This document shows, piece by piece, positions 1 through 8,800 of a DNA stretch of 64,000 bases (positions within the stretch are counted from its first letter, which is position 1; every line of letters starts with the position of its first letter). Both the position numbers and the translations under genes were made by a program. This stretch comes from Raineyella sp. W15-4 (GTDB taxonomy: Bacteria; Actinomycetota; Actinomycetes; Propionibacteriales; Propionibacteriaceae), in NCBI RefSeq assembly GCF_033170155.1, contig NZ_CP137079.1, positions 3,348,001-3,412,000 of the forward strand. The letters run 5' to 3'. The notes under the pieces are model-generated. The model saw nothing but the letters and a program-made list of their open reading frames with translations. It was not told the DNA's origin and made no database searches.

Positions 1-1
1 C

Positions 2-172
2 TTCGGGGAGCTGCGGCTGCACCGGCTGGAGGCGGCGACCCTGCCGCACAACATCGCCTCCCAGCATGTGCTGCACACCAACGGCTTCGTCCGGATCGGC
101 CGGGCTCCGCGCTACCTGCAGATCAATGGGCGCTGGCAGGACCACATCCTCTTCCAGGTGCTCGCCGACTGA
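2..172 (+). CDS. GNAT acetyltransferase, RimJ-like (C-terminal part)
   Basis: Only the last 56 residues are in the window; the gene begins upstream. The reading frame ends at a TGA at 170-172. It contains the typical C-terminal part of RimJ/RimL ribosomal-protein N-acetyltransferases: an LHRLEA strand, N-x-x-S (NIAS), then VLHTNGF, and YLQINGRWQDHILF, which matches the family signature inGxWxDHxlf. The family transfers acetyl from acetyl-CoA to protein N-termini such as that of ribosomal protein S5. The exact substrate cannot be told from this fragment. Confidence 0.85.
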   Translation, partial: FGELRLHRLEAATLPHNIASQHVLHTNGFVRIGRAPRYLQINGRWQDHILFQVLAD

Positions 173-396
173 GCTCACCGGCGACCCCCGTCGGGGTTTC
201 CGCGGCCCGCGGAGCGGGATCCCGGTCCCCGCGGACCGGAGCCGCCGGGGCCCGCGGACCCGGGCCGCCGGAGCCCTGCCCCGACCGGGCCGGCAACCGT
301 TAGAGTGATGATCGTGCCCACCCGGCCCCACCGGGGCTCGTGCACGAGGCGTCGTGGCAGTCCCGCCTGACGCGGCATGACACGGAAGGAGCCATC
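173..396. other. intergenic region with weak hairpin and promoter-like site
   Basis: No gene is visible. Shortly after the acetyltransferase stop there is an ACCCC/GGGGT stem near 184-198, a possible weak terminator. A TTAGAGT hexamer-like element lies at about 300-306 and could be the -10 of the following gene, which would then have a leader of roughly 85 bases. Confidence 0.3.
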
Positions 397-903
397 ATGA
401 CCGAGTTCGAGATGGGTGCCACCAAGACCCGCGACCCCAAGCTGGTCAAGCAGGCTGCCACCATCTGGGCCGAGGCCACCGCGCATCGTGATCTCGTCGA
501 CGCCAGCGACGTGAAGATCAACGATTCCATCCCCCTGATCGAGGAGGTGCTGGCCGCCTCCGACCACTCTTTCCTGCTGGCGATCGCCGACGACGTGGAG
601 GGCATCGTCTCCTTCGCCGCCGTCGAGCCGGAGCGCGAGGCCACCACCGCGAACCGCGGCGAACTGCGCTTCCTCGGTGTCGCGCCCGAACACTGGGGTG
701 AGGGCTGGGCCCGGCGGCTGCTGATCGCCCTGCCCGAGGCCTGCCGCGAGGAGGGCTTCAGCGACATCATCCTGTGGGTGTACGCCGACAACACCCGCGC
801 CATCTGGGTGTACGAGGCGATGGGCTGGAACGCCACCGGCCGCACCCGCAAGCACGAGGTCACCGGCCGGCTGGAGGCCGAGTACCGGATCAAGCTCGGC
901 TGA
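397..903 (+). CDS. GNAT family N-acetyltransferase
   Basis: Protein of 168 residues. The ATG at 397 is preceded by AAGGAG about 6 bases upstream, so it is preferred over the in-frame ATG at 340. The central part reads GELRFLGVAPEHWGEGWARRLLIALPE, the acetyl-CoA pyrophosphate-binding motif A of GNAT enzymes in slightly degenerate form (Q/RxxGxG/A becomes HWGEGWA). It is followed by VYADNTRAIWVYEAMGW, the motif B region N-xxA-xx-YExxGW. The substrate is unknown. It stands alone between a GNAT fragment and threonine aldolase. Confidence 0.8.
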   Translation: MTEFEMGATKTRDPKLVKQAATIWAEATAHRDLVDASDVKINDSIPLIEEVLAASDHSFLLAIADDVEGIVSFAAVEPEREATTANRGELRFLGVAPEHWGEGWARRLLIALPEACREEGFSDIILWVYADNTRAIWVYEAMGWNATGRTRKHEVTGRLEAEYRIKLG

Positions 904-1000
904 ACCCTCGACTCGACTGACCCTCCACCGGTGCGGCAGAGCCGCCGTACCGGTCAGGCCCCGCGCGGTGCGGGCGTACGACGCCACTACTGTGGGTCGC

Positions 1001-2062
1001 ATGCTCGCACCGCTCCATGATCCGGCCCGCCACGGTTTCGCCTCCGACAACATCTCCGGGGTCCATCCCGAGGTGCTCGAGGCGATCGTCGCGGCCAACG
1101 GCGGCCACGTGGTCAGCTACGGCGAGGACCCCTACACCGAGCGACTCCAGCAGGTCATCCGGCGTCATTTCGGGGAACAGGCCACCGGCTACCCGGTCTT
1201 CAACGGGACCGGCGCCAACATCATGTCGCTGGCGATGCTGACCGAGCGGTGGGACGCCGTCATCTGTGCCGAGACCGCGCACATCCACGTGGACGAGTGC
1301 GGCGCCCCGGAGAAGCTGGTCGGTGTCAAGACGTTGACCGTGGAGACCCCGGATGGCAAGCTCACCCCGGCGCTGGTCGACCGCCGCGCGCACGGCTTCG
1401 GGGTCGAGCACCACGCCCAGCCCGCGGTGGTGAGCGTGGCCCAGTGCACCGAGGTCGGCACCGTCTACACCCCGGAGGAGCTGCGGACGCTGGCCGACCA
1501 CGTCCACGCACTGGGGATGCACCTGCACATCGACGGCTCCCGGCTGGCCAACGCGGCCGTCTCGCTGGGCTGCGGCCTCGGCGACCTCACCACCGCGGTC
1601 GGTGCCGACGTGCTCAGCCTCGGCGGCACCAAGAACGGGCTGATGGGGGCGGAGGCGGTCGTCGTGCTCAACCCCGACGTCGCCCGCGGCCCGCGCTACG
1701 TCCGCAAGCTGCTCACCCAGCTGCCGAGCAAGATGCGGTTCATCTCGGCCCAGCTGCTCGCCCTGTACGACGGGGACCTGTGGCAGCGCTCGGCCGGACG
1801 GGCGAACGCGATGGCGGCCCGGTTGGCAGCCGGCGTCCGAGACCTGCCGGACGTACGGATCACCCAGTCGGTCGACGCCGACGCGGTCTTCGCGATCCTG
1901 CCGCGGCAGGCGGCGGAGCGGCTGCGGAAGCGGTTCTTCTTCTACGACTGGGACGAGGCCACCGGGGAGGTGCGGTGGATGTGCACCTTCGACACCACCG
2001 AGGCCGATGTCGACGCGTTCGTGGCGGCGCTGACCGACGCGCTGGCGGGGGCTCCGGCCTGA
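1001..2062 (+). CDS. ltaE: L-threonine aldolase (low-specificity, PLP-dependent)
   Basis: Protein of 353 residues, normal for the family. It cleaves L-threonine or allo-threonine to glycine and acetaldehyde using PLP. Near the N-terminus FASDNISGVHPEV and YGEDPYTERL are the classic start of the family; the Schiff-base lysine is K211 in SLGGTKNG, and HIDGSRLANA holds the conserved Asp that contacts the PLP ring. The ATG at 1001 is chosen over the GTG at 968 because a TACTGT hexamer lies 7 bases upstream of it (988-993), a leaderless arrangement seen repeatedly in this window. Confidence 0.92.
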   Translation: MLAPLHDPARHGFASDNISGVHPEVLEAIVAANGGHVVSYGEDPYTERLQQVIRRHFGEQATGYPVFNGTGANIMSLAMLTERWDAVICAETAHIHVDECGAPEKLVGVKTLTVETPDGKLTPALVDRRAHGFGVEHHAQPAVVSVAQCTEVGTVYTPEELRTLADHVHALGMHLHIDGSRLANAAVSLGCGLGDLTTAVGADVLSLGGTKNGLMGAEAVVVLNPDVARGPRYVRKLLTQLPSKMRFISAQLLALYDGDLWQRSAGRANAMAARLAAGVRDLPDVRITQSVDADAVFAILPRQAAERLRKRFFFYDWDEATGEVRWMCTFDTTEADVDAFVAALTDALAGAPA

Positions 2063-2106
2063 GGTTCCCCGCGCTACCCTCGCTGCAACACGATGCAGGA
2101 GGAGCG

Positions 2107-2910
2107 ATGGGCAACGGACCCGACTGGACCAGGTGGGAGCTCGGCGAGTGGAAGCGCTGGCGCCTGATGCGGGAGAAGGGCCTCGCCGCACCCCACGGGT
2201 GGCTGTCGCTCACCGCCCTGCACTGGCTGGACGAGGAGCCCCGCCCGGTCGACGGATTCCCGGGCCTGTGGTCCGGTGACGAGGCCGAGGTCCACGCCGA
2301 GTTCAGCACCGAGGACGCGGTGCTGCGGCGCGACGAACCGGTGTCCGGGTCGGTCGACATCCCGCTGGAGGAGGACGAGTCGGACGCCTCCCTCGCCCAC
2401 GACGGGATCGTGGCGGAGGCCGGCGTCCGCGGCGGACGGCCGATGGTGCGGCTGCGTGACCCGCAGGCCCCGGCGCTGACCGGCTTCACCGGTGTCCCCA
2501 CGTACGACTGGGACCCGGAGTGGACCGTCCGGGCACACTTCGACCCGTTCCGCACCGACCTGGTCCGCGAGGTGGAGACCGCCCACCCGGATGTCCGGCA
2601 GCCGATGACGTTCTGGGGCGAGGTGCGGTTCACCCGCGACGGCGAGGACGTCCGGCTGCTGGTCAGCGGGGGGCACGGTGACGCGTACGTCGTCTTCCAT
2701 GACCCGACCAACGGCGTCGACACCGCCGACTGGCGGTTCGTGAAGCTCGGCGAGGTCGATCCGATGGGCGGCACCTCACTGGACTTCAACCGCGCACTCA
2801 ACTTCCCGGCGGCCTTCGTACCGTCGTACGCCACCTGCCCACGGCCGGTGGCCGAGAACGTGATCCCCTTCCCGGTGACCGCCGGGGAACGCCGGCCGAC
2901 GAGCAACTGA
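2107..2910 (+). CDS. DUF1684 family protein
   Basis: Protein of 267 residues, function unknown. The start is set by AGGAGG about 6 bases before the ATG at 2107. The C-terminal half carries the family hallmarks: MTFWGEVRFTRDG, then DFNRALNFPAAFVPSYATCPRPVAENVIPFPVTAGE, matching the conserved DFN-ray-NPpCAY-yaTCP-pp-N-lp-i-aGE block of DUF1684. No signal peptide or membrane segment is seen, so it is likely cytoplasmic. It follows ltaE by 44 bases and may be cotranscribed with it. Confidence 0.85.
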   Translation: MGNGPDWTRWELGEWKRWRLMREKGLAAPHGWLSLTALHWLDEEPRPVDGFPGLWSGDEAEVHAEFSTEDAVLRRDEPVSGSVDIPLEEDESDASLAHDGIVAEAGVRGGRPMVRLRDPQAPALTGFTGVPTYDWDPEWTVRAHFDPFRTDLVREVETAHPDVRQPMTFWGEVRFTRDGEDVRLLVSGGHGDAYVVFHDPTNGVDTADWRFVKLGEVDPMGGTSLDFNRALNFPAAFVPSYATCPRPVAENVIPFPVTAGERRPTSN

Positions 2911-2933
2911 GACCGGACGGCGGGAGGCGCACG

Positions 2934-2983
2934 CGTTCCCGCAGGAACGTCGGGGCGTTCCTCGGACGTTCCCGCGGGAACGT
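2934..2983. promoter_or_regulatory. two related palindromes upstream of the sirtuin gene
   Basis: Seen directly: CGTTCCCGCAGGAACG at 2934-2949 (palindromic except one base pair) and the perfect 18-base palindrome ACGTTCCCGCGGGAACGT at 2966-2983. Their centres are 33 bases apart, about three helical turns, and a further half site GTTCC lies between them at 2957-2961. They sit 64-113 bases before the sirtuin start and just after the DUF1684 stop. They fit a dimeric repressor operator; a transcript hairpin is the alternative, but there is no T-run. Confidence 0.5.
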
Positions 2984-3046
2984 CGGTGCGCGCTGCGCCG
3001 GGACCGCACGAAGCACCCCACGCCGGTCGTGACGTACCCTCGACCC

Positions 3047-3877
3047 GTGCTCGACCGTCTCACCACCCTGCTGCCCTCCCGACGCTGGCTCGTGCTGACC
3101 GGCGCCGGGATGAGCACCGCCTCCGGGATCCCGGACTACCGGGACCCGGACGGCACCCGCCGGATCCAGCCGATGCGGATCGACGAGTTCCGGACTTCCG
3201 CTGAGGCGCGGCGGCGCTACTGGGCCCGTTCGTACGTGGGCTGGCAGAACCTGCGCCGGGCCCGGCCGAACCCGGGCCATCTGGCGCTGACCGCCTTGCA
3301 GCGGGCCGGCGTCACCGGCCCGGTGATCACCCAGAACGTCGACGGCCTGCACCAGGCGGCGGACACCACCGAGGTCACCGAGCTGCACGGTTCGCTCGCC
3401 CGGGTGGTCTGCGAGGCGTGCGGGGAGGTCACCTCCCGCGCCGCGCTTGATGCCCGGATGGCCGCCGCAAATCCGGACTTCGTCGGCACCGGCACGGAGA
3501 TCCGCCCGGACGGCGATGCGGTGCTGTCCGCCCTGGCCGTGGACGGCTTCCGGGCGCCGCTGTGCACCCGGTGTTCGGCCGACCGGCTGCGGCCCGACGT
3601 GGTGTTCTTCGGCGACGTGGTGCCCCGGGGGAAAGTCGAACACTGCTTCGGGCTGGTCGAGCGGGCCGAGGGACTGCTGGTGCTGGGGTCGTCACTGCAG
3701 GTGATGAGCGGGCTGCGGTTCGTCCGGCGCGCCGCGAAACGGGAGCTGCCGATCGTGGTGATCACCCGCGGCCGGACCCGCGCCGACGACCTGGCCACGG
3801 TCAAGTGGGAGGTGCCGTTGCAGCAGGCACTGCCGGCGCTGGCCGTACGCTGCGCGGGGGTCGCGGCGGCACTCTGA
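3047..3877 (+). CDS. NAD-dependent protein deacylase, sirtuin (SIRT4-like class II)
   Basis: Protein of 276 residues. Sirtuins remove acyl groups from lysines using NAD. The NAD-binding motif GAGMSTASGIPDYRD is near residue 20, TQNVDGLH near 96, the general-base histidine is H114 in ELHGS, and two zinc-binding pairs CEAC and CTRC follow. FFGDVVP and VLGSSLQV complete the fold. The GIPDYRD form and insert pattern resemble the class II (SIRT4-like) group rather than CobB. The GTG at 3047 is chosen because TACCCT lies 6 bases upstream (3035-3040); the GTG at 3029 is an alternative. Paired palindromes upstream suggest specific regulation. Confidence 0.9.
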   Translation: MLDRLTTLLPSRRWLVLTGAGMSTASGIPDYRDPDGTRRIQPMRIDEFRTSAEARRRYWARSYVGWQNLRRARPNPGHLALTALQRAGVTGPVITQNVDGLHQAADTTEVTELHGSLARVVCEACGEVTSRAALDARMAAANPDFVGTGTEIRPDGDAVLSALAVDGFRAPLCTRCSADRLRPDVVFFGDVVPRGKVEHCFGLVERAEGLLVLGSSLQVMSGLRFVRRAAKRELPIVVITRGRTRADDLATVKWEVPLQQALPALAVRCAGVAAAL

Positions 3878-3922
3878 CCGACAGGTCTGTTGCCAGGCCC
3901 GCGCCGGCCGACAGGTCTGTTG
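3878..3922. repeat. 15-base direct repeat, two copies
   Basis: CCGACAGGTCTGTTG occurs at 3878-3892 and again at 3908-3922, exactly 30 bases apart, in the 101-base gap between the convergent sirtuin and alanine dehydrogenase genes. Each copy contains ACAG-GT-CTGT, a small inverted repeat. No role is evident; a regulator site or an attenuating structure is possible. Confidence 0.6.
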
Positions 3923-3978
3923 TCGACGAGAGACCCGATCTCGAAGGAGAAGGCCACCCTGGTCACCGCTCGAGGGGC

Positions 3979-5097
3979 TCACTCCTCCAGCAGCGCCTCG
4001 TCGGCCCGGACGTGTTCCAGGCCGTGCGTCTCGGCCACCGCGGCATTGGTCACCATCCCGCGATGGACATTGAGGCCGGTGCGCAACGAGTGGTCGGTCA
4101 GCAGGCCGTCGATGCCGCCGTTGGCCAGCCGGACCAGGTAGGGCTGGGTGGCGTTGGCCAGCGCCCGGGTGGCGGTGGCCGCCACCGCGCTGGGCATGTT
4201 GGCGACGCAGCAGTGCAGCACGTGTCCGGCCCAGTAGGTCGAGTCGCGGTGGGTGGTGGGGTGGCTGGTCTCGAAGCACCCGCCCTGGTCGATCGCCACG
4301 TCGACCACCGCCGCCCCGTCCGGCAGCAGGTCGAGCTGGGCGCGGGAGACCAACTGCGGCGTACGGGCCCCCGGCACCAGTGCCGCCCCGATCACCAGGT
4401 CGGCGCGGGACAGCGACTCCTCCACCGCCAGCCGGGAGGAGTGCCGGGTGGTCAGCGCCGCCCCGAACCGGGCGTCCAGGTGGGCCAGGGTGTCCAGGTC
4501 GACATCCAGCACGGTCACGTCGGCGCCCATCCCCAGGGCCACCCGGATGGCGTTGCTGCCGACCACGCCGGCGCCCAGCACCAGCACCCGTGCGGCCGGG
4601 ACGCCAGGCACACCACCCATCAACAGGCCGCGCCCGCCGTGGATCCCCTCCAACAGCCGGGCCCCCACCTGGGCCGAGAGCCGGCCGGCGACGGCCGACA
4701 TCGGGGCCAGCAGCGGCAGCCGGCCCCGGTCGTCGGTGACCGTCTCGTACGCCACGCAGCTGGCCCCCGAGGCCAGCAGGCCGCGGGTGAGAGCCTCGTC
4801 CGGGGCAAGGTGCAGGTAGGCGAACAGCAGCTGCCCCTCGCGCAGCCGGCCGATCTCCACCGGTTGGGGCTCCTTCACCTTGCAGATCAGCCCGGCCTCG
4901 CGCCACAACGCCTCGACGTCGTCGGTCAGCCGCGCGCCGACTCGCCGGTAGTCCTCGTCGGAGATGTCGGAGGCCCGCCCGGCGCCCGCCTGGACGACTA
5001 CTTGGTGACCGTCCGCCAGCAGCTCCCGGACCCCGGCCGGGGTGACGGCGACCCGGTACTCCTCGGGCTTGATCTCGGTCGGTACCGCGATGAGCAT
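3979..5097 (-). CDS. ald: alanine dehydrogenase
   Basis: Protein of 372 residues, the usual length. It catalyses reversible NAD-dependent oxidative deamination of L-alanine to pyruvate and ammonia. Active-site residues expected for the family are present: R15 in EYRVA, K75 in CKVKEP, H96 in YLHLA. The Rossmann motif VLVLGAGVVGSNA is near residue 170 and DVAIDQGG near 268 contains the catalytic Asp. The ATG at 5097 follows a GAAGGAG ribosome site. A CAGAAT -10-like element at about 5133-5138 would give a leader of about 30 bases. In actinomycetes ald is commonly controlled by an Lrp/AsnC regulator; direct repeats lie upstream. Confidence 0.95.
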   Translation of the reverse strand: MLIAVPTEIKPEEYRVAVTPAGVRELLADGHQVVVQAGAGRASDISDEDYRRVGARLTDDVEALWREAGLICKVKEPQPVEIGRLREGQLLFAYLHLAPDEALTRGLLASGASCVAYETVTDDRGRLPLLAPMSAVAGRLSAQVGARLLEGIHGGRGLLMGGVPGVPAARVLVLGAGVVGSNAIRVALGMGADVTVLDVDLDTLAHLDARFGAALTTRHSSRLAVEESLSRADLVIGAALVPGARTPQLVSRAQLDLLPDGAAVVDVAIDQGGCFETSHPTTHRDSTYWAGHVLHCCVANMPSAVAATATRALANATQPYLVRLANGGIDGLLTDHSLRTGLNVHRGMVTNAAVAETHGLEHVRADEALLEE

Positions 5098-5192
5098 CGT
5101 CGCTCCTTCGGCCGCAGTGCAGGGACAGGACCGATTCTGCCCCCGGCCCACGGTCGGCGGGGACGGTACCGATGCCGTCGCGGCGGCCGTTG

Positions 5193-5267
5193 TCCGCTGT
5201 CACCGCCGATTCCGCTGTCACCGGGCCGCCTCTGCTCGTCACCCCCTGCTCTGTCGACCTGCTCTGT
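5193..5267. repeat. two sets of direct repeats in the ald / reductase divergent promoter region
   Basis: TCCGCTGTCACCG occurs at 5193-5205 and 5211-5223 (18-base period). Immediately beyond, CTGCTCTGT occurs at 5246-5254 and 5259-5267 (13-base period). They lie between the divergent ald gene and the reductase gene at 5300, about 95-170 bases before the ald start. They are candidate binding sites for an Lrp/AsnC-type regulator, which usually binds arrays of sites; no such regulator is encoded in the window. Confidence 0.45.
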
Positions 5268-5299
5268 TGCCGCGGCCGTTCCGGTGGTTAGGCTGGACC

Positions 5300-5857
5300 A
5301 TGCGTACGGTCTTCTACACCGCGAGCACGCTCAACGGCTTCCTCGCCGACCCCCACGACGACCTGCAGTGGCTGTTCGACGTCGAGGAGGAGGGAGGCCC
5401 CGATCCGGGGACCTTCATCAGCACCACCGCCGCAGGTGTCTGCGGATCCGCCACGTACGAGTGGGTGCTGGCGCACGAGGCGCCGCTCGACGTCGCCGGC
5501 AGCTGGAACGAGTCGATGATCGGCACCAGCCCGCTGTTCCTGTTCACCCACCGTGACCTGCCGATCCCGGAGGGCGCCGATGTGCGGATCCTCTCCGGCC
5601 CGGTGGCGGACCACCTGCCGACCCTGGAGGCGGTGGTGGGCGACGGGGTGCTCTGGGTGATCGGGGGCGGGGACCTGGCCGGACAGTTCCTCGACGCGGG
5701 GGCACTGGACGAGATCCGGGTGGATGTCGCCCCCGCCACCCTGCCCGCCGGCAAACCGCTGCTCCCCCGCGCCCTCGGCCCGGATCGGCTGCGCCTGGTG
5801 TCGGCGCAACAGGCCGGTCAGTTCGCCCGGCTGACGTACGAGGTACTGCCCGGCTGA
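5300..5857 (+). CDS. dihydrofolate reductase / RibD C-terminal family protein
   Basis: Protein of 185 residues beginning MRTVFYTASTLNGFLADP, the typical first strand and substrate loop of the RibD C-terminal/DHFR-like fold. WVIGGGDLAGQFL near residue 118 is the conserved NADPH-binding GGG motif. Such stand-alone proteins reduce NADPH-dependent substrates that are mostly unidentified; they are not the folate DHFR. The start is fixed by TAGGCT at 5289-5294, five bases before ATG, a leaderless layout. It is divergent from ald and convergent with the RND exporter. Confidence 0.85.
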   Translation: MRTVFYTASTLNGFLADPHDDLQWLFDVEEEGGPDPGTFISTTAAGVCGSATYEWVLAHEAPLDVAGSWNESMIGTSPLFLFTHRDLPIPEGADVRILSGPVADHLPTLEAVVGDGVLWVIGGGDLAGQFLDAGALDEIRVDVAPATLPAGKPLLPRALGPDRLRLVSAQQAGQFARLTYEVLPG

Positions 5858-5881
5858 CCCACGCGGCCCGGGCGGCCCGGG

Positions 5882-8800
5882 TCAGCCGGGCGTCGACCCC
5901 CCGTCCAGCAGGGTGTCGATGTCGGCCTCGGCGCTCTTGGCGGCCCGCCGGGGCTCACTGCTCCCACCGCGGTGGCGCCGGCGGTGCATGCCTTCGCGCA
6001 GGTTCTCCACCAGGTGGTAGAGCACCGGGACCAGGATCAGGGTCAGCAACGTCGACGACACCAGACCGCCGATCACCACGATGGCCAGCGACCTGGAGAT
6101 GAACACCCCGCCACCGGTGATCCCGATCGCCATCGGCACCAGCGCCATGATCGTCGCCAATGCGGTCATGATGATCGGGCGCAGCCTCAGCCGCGCCCCG
6201 TGCATCACCGCGTCGTCGATGCCCGAGCCCTGGCTGCGGTAGTGGTTGATCAGGTCGATGAGCACGATCGCGTTGGTGACCACGATGCCGATCAGCATCA
6301 ACAGGCCCACCATCGACGGGATGCCCAGCGCAGTACGGGTGAGCAGCAGCAGTCCGACCGCGCCGGTCGCAGCGAAGGGCACCGAGACCAGGAGGATCAG
6401 CGGCTGGACCAGTGACCGGAACGTGGCCACCATCACCATGTAGACGATGGCGATGGCCACCAGCATGGCGATGATCAGCTGGTTGAAGGCGTTCTGCTGC
6501 TCGGTGGAGACGCCGCCCATCGACGCGGTCACGCCGCTGGGCAGGTGCAGCCCGCCGAGCCCCCGCTGGATCGCCGTGCTCGCCGCGCCGAGGTCGTCGC
6601 CGGTCAGGGTGGCCGTCACGGTGACCGTACGCTGCCCGTCGATCTTGTTGATCGTCGCCGCCGCCGGCACGTCGGTGACGTCGGCCACGTCGGTGAGCGT
6701 ACGGGGGGTGCCGGTGGCGCTCTGCGCGTCCTTCGACATCCGTTGGAGTTGGGCGGCGGTCCGCTGCTGCGCGGTCGCCTGCTGGCGGGAGTCGGCGAGC
6801 TTGGCCTCCGAGTCACTCAGAGCGGTCAACTGCGTACGCAGCTGATCGGCCGACTTGCGCAGTTGCTGGACCTGGGCGTCGCGCTGGGCGATCGCCTGCG
6901 CGGCGGCGGCCGCCTGGGCCTGCGCGGGATCGGTCGGCGCCGTGTCCACCGTCGCCCCGGTGACCGGAGCGTTCTGCAGGGCGGTGATCTGGCCGGTTAC
7001 CCCGGCCAGTTGGTCCTCCAGCGTGCGTCGCTGCTCGCGGAGCTGGGCGGCCTGGTCATTGAGCTGCTGGTCGGCCTGGGCCTGCTGCTTCGCGGTCTGC
7101 TGATCCTGGATGCGGGTGATGTCGTCGGCGATCCCCTGGCGCACGTCGGCCGTCTGACGTTCCGTCACCGGCAACGTCAGGCCCTGCAGCTGCTCGCGGG
7201 TCCTGACCGGCTCGCGGGACCGCAGGACGACGTCCTCCTGGCTGTTCCCGATCCGCACCTGGCCGAGGGTCTGCCCCTGGACGGCGGCGGTGACCGCCTG
7301 GCCGACGGTGCCCTGGTTCATCCCGTAGCGGGCGGCGTCGGCCTCCCGTACGTTCACCTGCCACACCGTCTGCTTCTCGGTGAGGTCCGACGACGCCTGG
7401 GAGACACCCGGGATCCCGCTCATCATCGCCGTCACCTGGTCGGAGGCGGCGGCCAGGTCGGCGTCGTCCAGGCCGTGCACCTCCACGGCCAGCCGGCTGC
7501 TGCCGGATGCATCGGTGCCCTGGACCTCGATCTCGCCGAGTTCGGGGCGTTCGGAGAGCTGGGTGCGCAGCCGGTCCACCGCGGTCAGGCCCTTCGCCTC
7601 GGGCTTCAGCGACACCGTGTAGGACGCCTTGTTCGTGGCGCCGGCACCACCGAAGAGTTCGGCCTCCAGCCCCGACGATCCGACGCTCACCTGGTAGGAA
7701 CGTACGTCGGGGTCTGCACCCAGGATCGCCTCCACCTGGTGGGCCGCGGCGTCGGTGTCGGCCAGCGAGGTGCCCACCGGGAGGGTCTGGCTGATGGACA
7801 ACTCGGTCTGCTCCGATGCGCCCAGGAAGTCGGTCTTCAGCTGGGTGGCGGCGGCGATCGTGGCTCCCACCAAGGCCACGGCGATCAGGATGGTGATCTT
7901 GGGCCGGCGCAGCGCCCAGTGCAGAGCCGGCAGGTAACGCTTCTGCATCGGGGTGATCTCGGTCTCGTGCGAGGCACGGGTCCCACCGGCCAGTCCGTCC
8001 GCGATCCGGGCGGCCTGGCGGGCGGTCGGACGCATGAACCAGTACGCCAGCACCGGCACCACGGTGAGCGCCACCACCAGGGAGGCGAGCAGCGCGACCG
8101 TGACCGTCAGGGCGAACGGCCGGAACAGCTCACCCACCTGGCCGGAGACGACACCGAGGGGCAGGAACACCGCCACCGTGGTGATCGTGGAGGCGGTGAC
8201 GGCACCGGCGACCTCCCGCACCGCGCCGACGATCAGCCCGGTCCCCCAGTCCTCACCGAGACCCTGGTGACGTTTGATGTTCTCGATCACCACGATCGAG
8301 TCGTCCACCACCCGGCCGACGGCGACGGTCAGCGCCGACAGGGTGAGCAGGTTGAGGGTGTATCCGCTGAAGTACAGCCCGATCATGGCGATCAGCAACG
8401 ACATCGGGATGGAGATGGCGGTGATCAGCGTCGAGCGGATCGACAGCAGGAAGACCAGGATCACCAGGATCGCCATCCCCAGCCCCAGGCCGCCCTCGGT
8501 GCCCAGGTCGTGGATCGACTGCTCGATGTAGGGAGCCTGGTCGAAGACCGGGGTGAAGGTCGTGTTGTGGCCCAGCTCGGCGGTCAGGCCGGCCAGGGCC
8601 CTGCTGACGTCGTGGCTGACGGTGACCGTGTTGGCGTCCTGGGTCTTGGTGATGGACAGGCTCAGTGCCGGCGCCCCGTTCACCCGGGACAGCGAGGTGG
8701 CCTCCTTGGGCCCCTCGACCACGTCCGCGACGGCGCTGAGCGGCACCGATCCGTCGGTGCCCTGCAGCCGGATGTTCTTGAGGGCTTCGACCGTGGTGAC

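Noticed and set aside
2966-2983. The perfect palindrome as a transcription terminator
   Set aside because: No T-run and very short loop; together with the second copy 33 bases away an operator is more likely, though not proven.
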